A stretch of 33,492 nt of DNA from positions 1-33,492 of the IMG/VR virus record IMGVR_UViG_3300032086_001593; one strand, 5' to 3'. Source of the stretch: a virus. The position numbers and the translations under genes are program-made. Of the stretch, positions 31,642 through 33,492 are shown in pieces. Position 1 is the stretch's first letter, and each line of letters starts with the position of its first letter. The notes beneath the pieces are model-generated. The model saw only the letters and a list, made by a program, of their open reading frames with translations, was not told the DNA's origin and did no database searches.

Positions 31642-32112
31642 ATGGCACTACAAGGAACACTAAGATTTTATGAAATGCAAGATGATTTAAATGCTGAACC
31701 ATATACTGTGGATGTTCAGCTCCCTGATAATTTAAAAGAGGGACATCCTGACTATGAACTCAGGGGACAAATTAAAACAATAACTGAATATCCTCAAATT
31801 GAAGTTTTAACACAAGAAGAAGAAGATGTTTATGTTGTTATAGAAATGTGTGCATTACATTTAATTGATTTTCTTAGAGATCATGAAAATGCAACATCAC
31901 CAAAACATTTTAATGTTCAATATAAATTTAATGTTTATATGAATAAAGAAGCTAGAGAATATAATTTATATGATAAAATGATGGAAATTGAAGGTGATAG
32001 AGTACATATTGACAATATATCAGAAGAACAATTAAACAATAAAAATCTATTAGCATATTGTTATGACCACTTGAAACAAAGGAGAGGTTTTGAAGATATG
32101 GTAGATGCTTAA
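31642..32112 (+). CDS. 156-aa protein between fibre genes, unknown
   Basis: The product (MALQGTLRFYEMQDDLNAEP, YTVDVQLPDNLKEGHPDYEL) is acidic, with a beta-rich head and a helical end (NLLAYCYDHLKQRRGFEDMV). It sits between two fibre genes, where tail fibre assembly or baseplate accessory proteins are often found. The sequence has no signature that settles this. No family was recognised. Confidence 0.5.
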   Translation: MALQGTLRFYEMQDDLNAEPYTVDVQLPDNLKEGHPDYELRGQIKTITEYPQIEVLTQEEEDVYVVIEMCALHLIDFLRDHENATSPKHFNVQYKFNVYMNKEAREYNLYDKMMEIEGDRVHIDNISEEQLNNKNLLAYCYDHLKQRRGFEDMVDA

Positions 32113-32124
32113 AAATTAAATATT

Positions 32125-33156
32125 ATGCCAGTACCAAGTTCAGGAGAATTAAGATTAAGAGCAGACATTAATTTAGAAGTTAATGGTAATGATACAGACA
32201 CTAATGTTAGTTTAGGTGCATTATCAAATGAAGCAGGATTTACAGAACCTGATACAATGTCAGAATTTTATGGCTATACTTCATGTACAGCACCTAGTGT
32301 AACTACAAGTGCTATGTCAAATGTAAGTTATACTTCAATGAGGGCAAATGGTAATGTTACTGCTGACAATGGATGTACTGTAACAGAGAGAGGTTTTTAT
32401 TTTGGAACTAATGGATCATCACCAACTAATAATACTAAATATACAGTAGGAAGTGGAACTGGTTCTTATAACAGAAATATGACTGGTTTAAATTCAAGTA
32501 CTAATTATTATTGTTGGGCATATGCAACAAATTCAGCAGGAACAACTTATGGAGCTAGAGTTAATGCTACAACTTTAACACCTGCTACCTATGCATTACA
32601 GGGAACATATAGTGGTGCTATGCATTGGTATTCTATGCACTATTGGGCAAATGGAGATTCAAGTTATTTAGGTGTAACATGGGATAATATTGCTCAAGGA
32701 CAATATCACCATGCTAGTTATGGATATACTGCTTATGCTTCATATTCAGCTAACTGGTATAATTCAAGTGCATTACCAACATCAAATTATAATCCTTATA
32801 TAACTGATAAGAGATACAAAAGAACTGATACAACAGAATATACTGAACATAGAAGGTATCATACTTACTATCAAAATCAAGGAAATTTACCTGGATATGC
32901 AGGTATATCTCAGGTTGAGGGAGCTTCAAGTTCTGTTCCTAGTGGTTGTACATCAGGTTCATCTACAAGTAATAACTATCAATCTCACTCTTATTCTGGT
33001 TGTAGCTTGGGTTGTACATCAGGATTTGGTATAGATTGTAACTGTGGAAACACTAATATTTATTGGTATAATGCAATATACATGACTGGTGATGCAAATG
33101 GTGTTCCTGCAGGTTATGGAGCTACTCAACATCAAACAAATTCAAGAGCTTGTTAA
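32125..33156 (+). CDS. Tail fibre with FN3 domain (copy 2)
   Basis: The 343-aa full-length version of the fibre seen at the window start. The N-terminus SSGELRLRADINLEVNGND and the following SLGALSNEAGFTEPDTM and EFYGY match copy 1 closely. An FN3-like domain follows (RGFYFGTNGSSP, TGLNSSTNYYCWAYATNSAG). The C-terminal 190 residues are Tyr/Ser/Cys-rich (MHWYSMHYWANGDSSY, GCSLGCTSGFGIDCNCG) and unlike copy 1 except for a CNCG-x3-IYWY motif and a final Cys. It is inferred to be the receptor-binding tip; the variable end suggests host-range change. Confidence 0.75.
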   Translation: MPVPSSGELRLRADINLEVNGNDTDTNVSLGALSNEAGFTEPDTMSEFYGYTSCTAPSVTTSAMSNVSYTSMRANGNVTADNGCTVTERGFYFGTNGSSPTNNTKYTVGSGTGSYNRNMTGLNSSTNYYCWAYATNSAGTTYGARVNATTLTPATYALQGTYSGAMHWYSMHYWANGDSSYLGVTWDNIAQGQYHHASYGYTAYASYSANWYNSSALPTSNYNPYITDKRYKRTDTTEYTEHRRYHTYYQNQGNLPGYAGISQVEGASSSVPSGCTSGSSTSNNYQSHSYSGCSLGCTSGFGIDCNCGNTNIYWYNAIYMTGDANGVPAGYGATQHQTNSRAC

Positions 33157-33167
33157 AATAAATTAAA

Positions 33168-33461
33168 ATGGCAGAACTAGATATAGAAGAAATTAAAAAA
33201 AAGAAATTTAATATAAGTATTGAGAATCTTGTAACAATAGGAATGGTTGTTGTAACTGTTACTGGAATGTGGTACAGTTTACAAGCTGATATTGAAGAAG
33301 CTAAACAATTACCAGAACCTGAGGTATCTAGAACTGAATATGATTTAAAAGACCAATTAATTAGAGAAACAATCATTAGTACTCAACAAAAAGTAGAGGA
33401 AAATGGTGAAAAGCTAAAAGACATAGATGAGAAGTTGTATGAAATAATAAGAAACAGATGA
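33168..33461 (+). CDS. Small membrane-anchored coiled-coil protein (copy 2)
   Basis: Nearly identical to the 97-aa gene at 832: five base differences, four silent and one V-to-I. One membrane span at about residues 20-38 and a charged helix. The 91 bases from 33402 to the end are identical to 1066-1156. It is either a second copy or the same locus seen again at the end of a circular assembly. Confidence 0.7.
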   Translation: MAELDIEEIKKKKFNISIENLVTIGMVVVTVTGMWYSLQADIEEAKQLPEPEVSRTEYDLKDQLIRETIISTQQKVEENGEKLKDIDEKLYEIIRNR

Positions 33462-33492
33462 GAAATATAATATTAGCTTTATTGTTTACTGC
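33458..33492 (+). CDS. Start of the thioredoxin-like gene (truncated)
   Basis: Codons for MRNIILALLFT, the same as the start of the gene at 1122, cut by the window end. It carries the beginning of the same signal peptide and shares the ATGA overlap. It adds nothing new except to show that the gene order continues as at the window start. Confidence 0.75.
   Translation, partial: MRNIILALLFT

Larger units (their letters stand above)
33168..33492. repeat. Terminal near-duplicate of 832-1156
   Basis: 325 bases match 832-1156 with five substitutions (last one at 33401 versus 1065). The fibre N-termini (32146-32280 versus 2-136) are also homologous, with more differences. The offset is 32,336 bases, which would be the length of the circle. 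Confidence 0.85.

Noticed and set aside
1-33492. Diversity-generating retroelement driving the variable fibre ends
   Set aside because: No reverse transcriptase or template repeat is present; the fibre difference is wholesale replacement, not scattered adenine changes.
1-33492. 2-aminoadenine (Z) genome suggested by the diphosphohydrolase-like gene
   Set aside because: No PurZ, DatZ or dedicated polymerase was found, so the nucleotide enzyme alone does not support Z-DNA.
1-33492. CRISPR array, tRNA genes, insertion sequence or integrase
   Set aside because: No regular spaced repeats, cloverleaf candidates, transposase or recombinase motifs were seen.

Overview
The window is a compact, nearly gap-free tailed-phage genome of the siphovirus type, about 30% G+C. 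Nearly every gene is on the + strand, many joined by ATGA or TAATG overlaps. The likely host is a low-GC marine member of Bacteroidetes (Flavobacteriia). The reasons are Bacteroidetes-type promoters (TTTG, about 20 bases, TAnnTTTG), few Shine-Dalgarno sequences, and virion and lysis proteins resembling those of flavobacterial phages. No integrase, repressor, tRNA or CRISPR is visible, so a lytic phage is the simplest reading.

Layout. 1-2696: the end of a fibronectin-III tail fibre, then a lysis region (membrane proteins, a thioredoxin-like exported protein without CxxC, M15 endolysin, 3-TM holin-like protein) closed by a 43-aa CDGSH-like iron-sulfur miniprotein. 2697-10060: an early replication, recombination and DNA-modification block. 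It holds NinG, two candidate ssDNA-binding proteins, a DnaB/RecA-like helicase, a sigma factor, two PD-(D/E)xK nucleases, an adenine methyltransferase, a dATP/dGTP diphosphohydrolase-like protein, a Mom-like DNA modification protein and a DnaA domain IV-like protein. 10083-11556: small and large terminase, ended by a bidirectional hairpin. 11617-11932: the only reverse-strand genes, two small ORFs with their own host-type promoter. 12036-21532: tail genes, including a tail chaperone with a TTTTTTA -1 frameshift, a 1457-aa Cys-rich polyproline tail protein, a 2OG-Fe(II) prolyl-hydroxylase-like enzyme and a tape measure. 21563-25821: protease, scaffold, major capsid and tail tube. 25925-28758: portal and connector. 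28848-33461: an S74 autocleaving fibre, then a second copy of the FN3 fibre and the 97-aa membrane gene.

The last 325 bases (33168-33492) repeat 832-1156 with five substitutions, and the fibre upstream of each copy shares its N-terminus but not its C-terminal half. The simplest explanation is a circular or circularly permuted genome of about 32.3 kb whose assembled ends come from strains with different receptor-binding tips. A true tandem duplication is the alternative.

Three features stand out. First, on reading the sequence I find no CG dinucleotide anywhere, although hundreds would be expected at this base composition; all arginines I checked are AGA/AGG. Second, a methyltransferase, a nucleotide-pool enzyme and a Mom-like enzyme lie side by side, which with the CG loss suggests strong restriction pressure. 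Third, a prolyl-hydroxylase-like gene starts on the stop codon of a tail gene carrying Pro6 and Pro10 runs, suggesting a virion protein that is hydroxylated by the phage's own enzyme.
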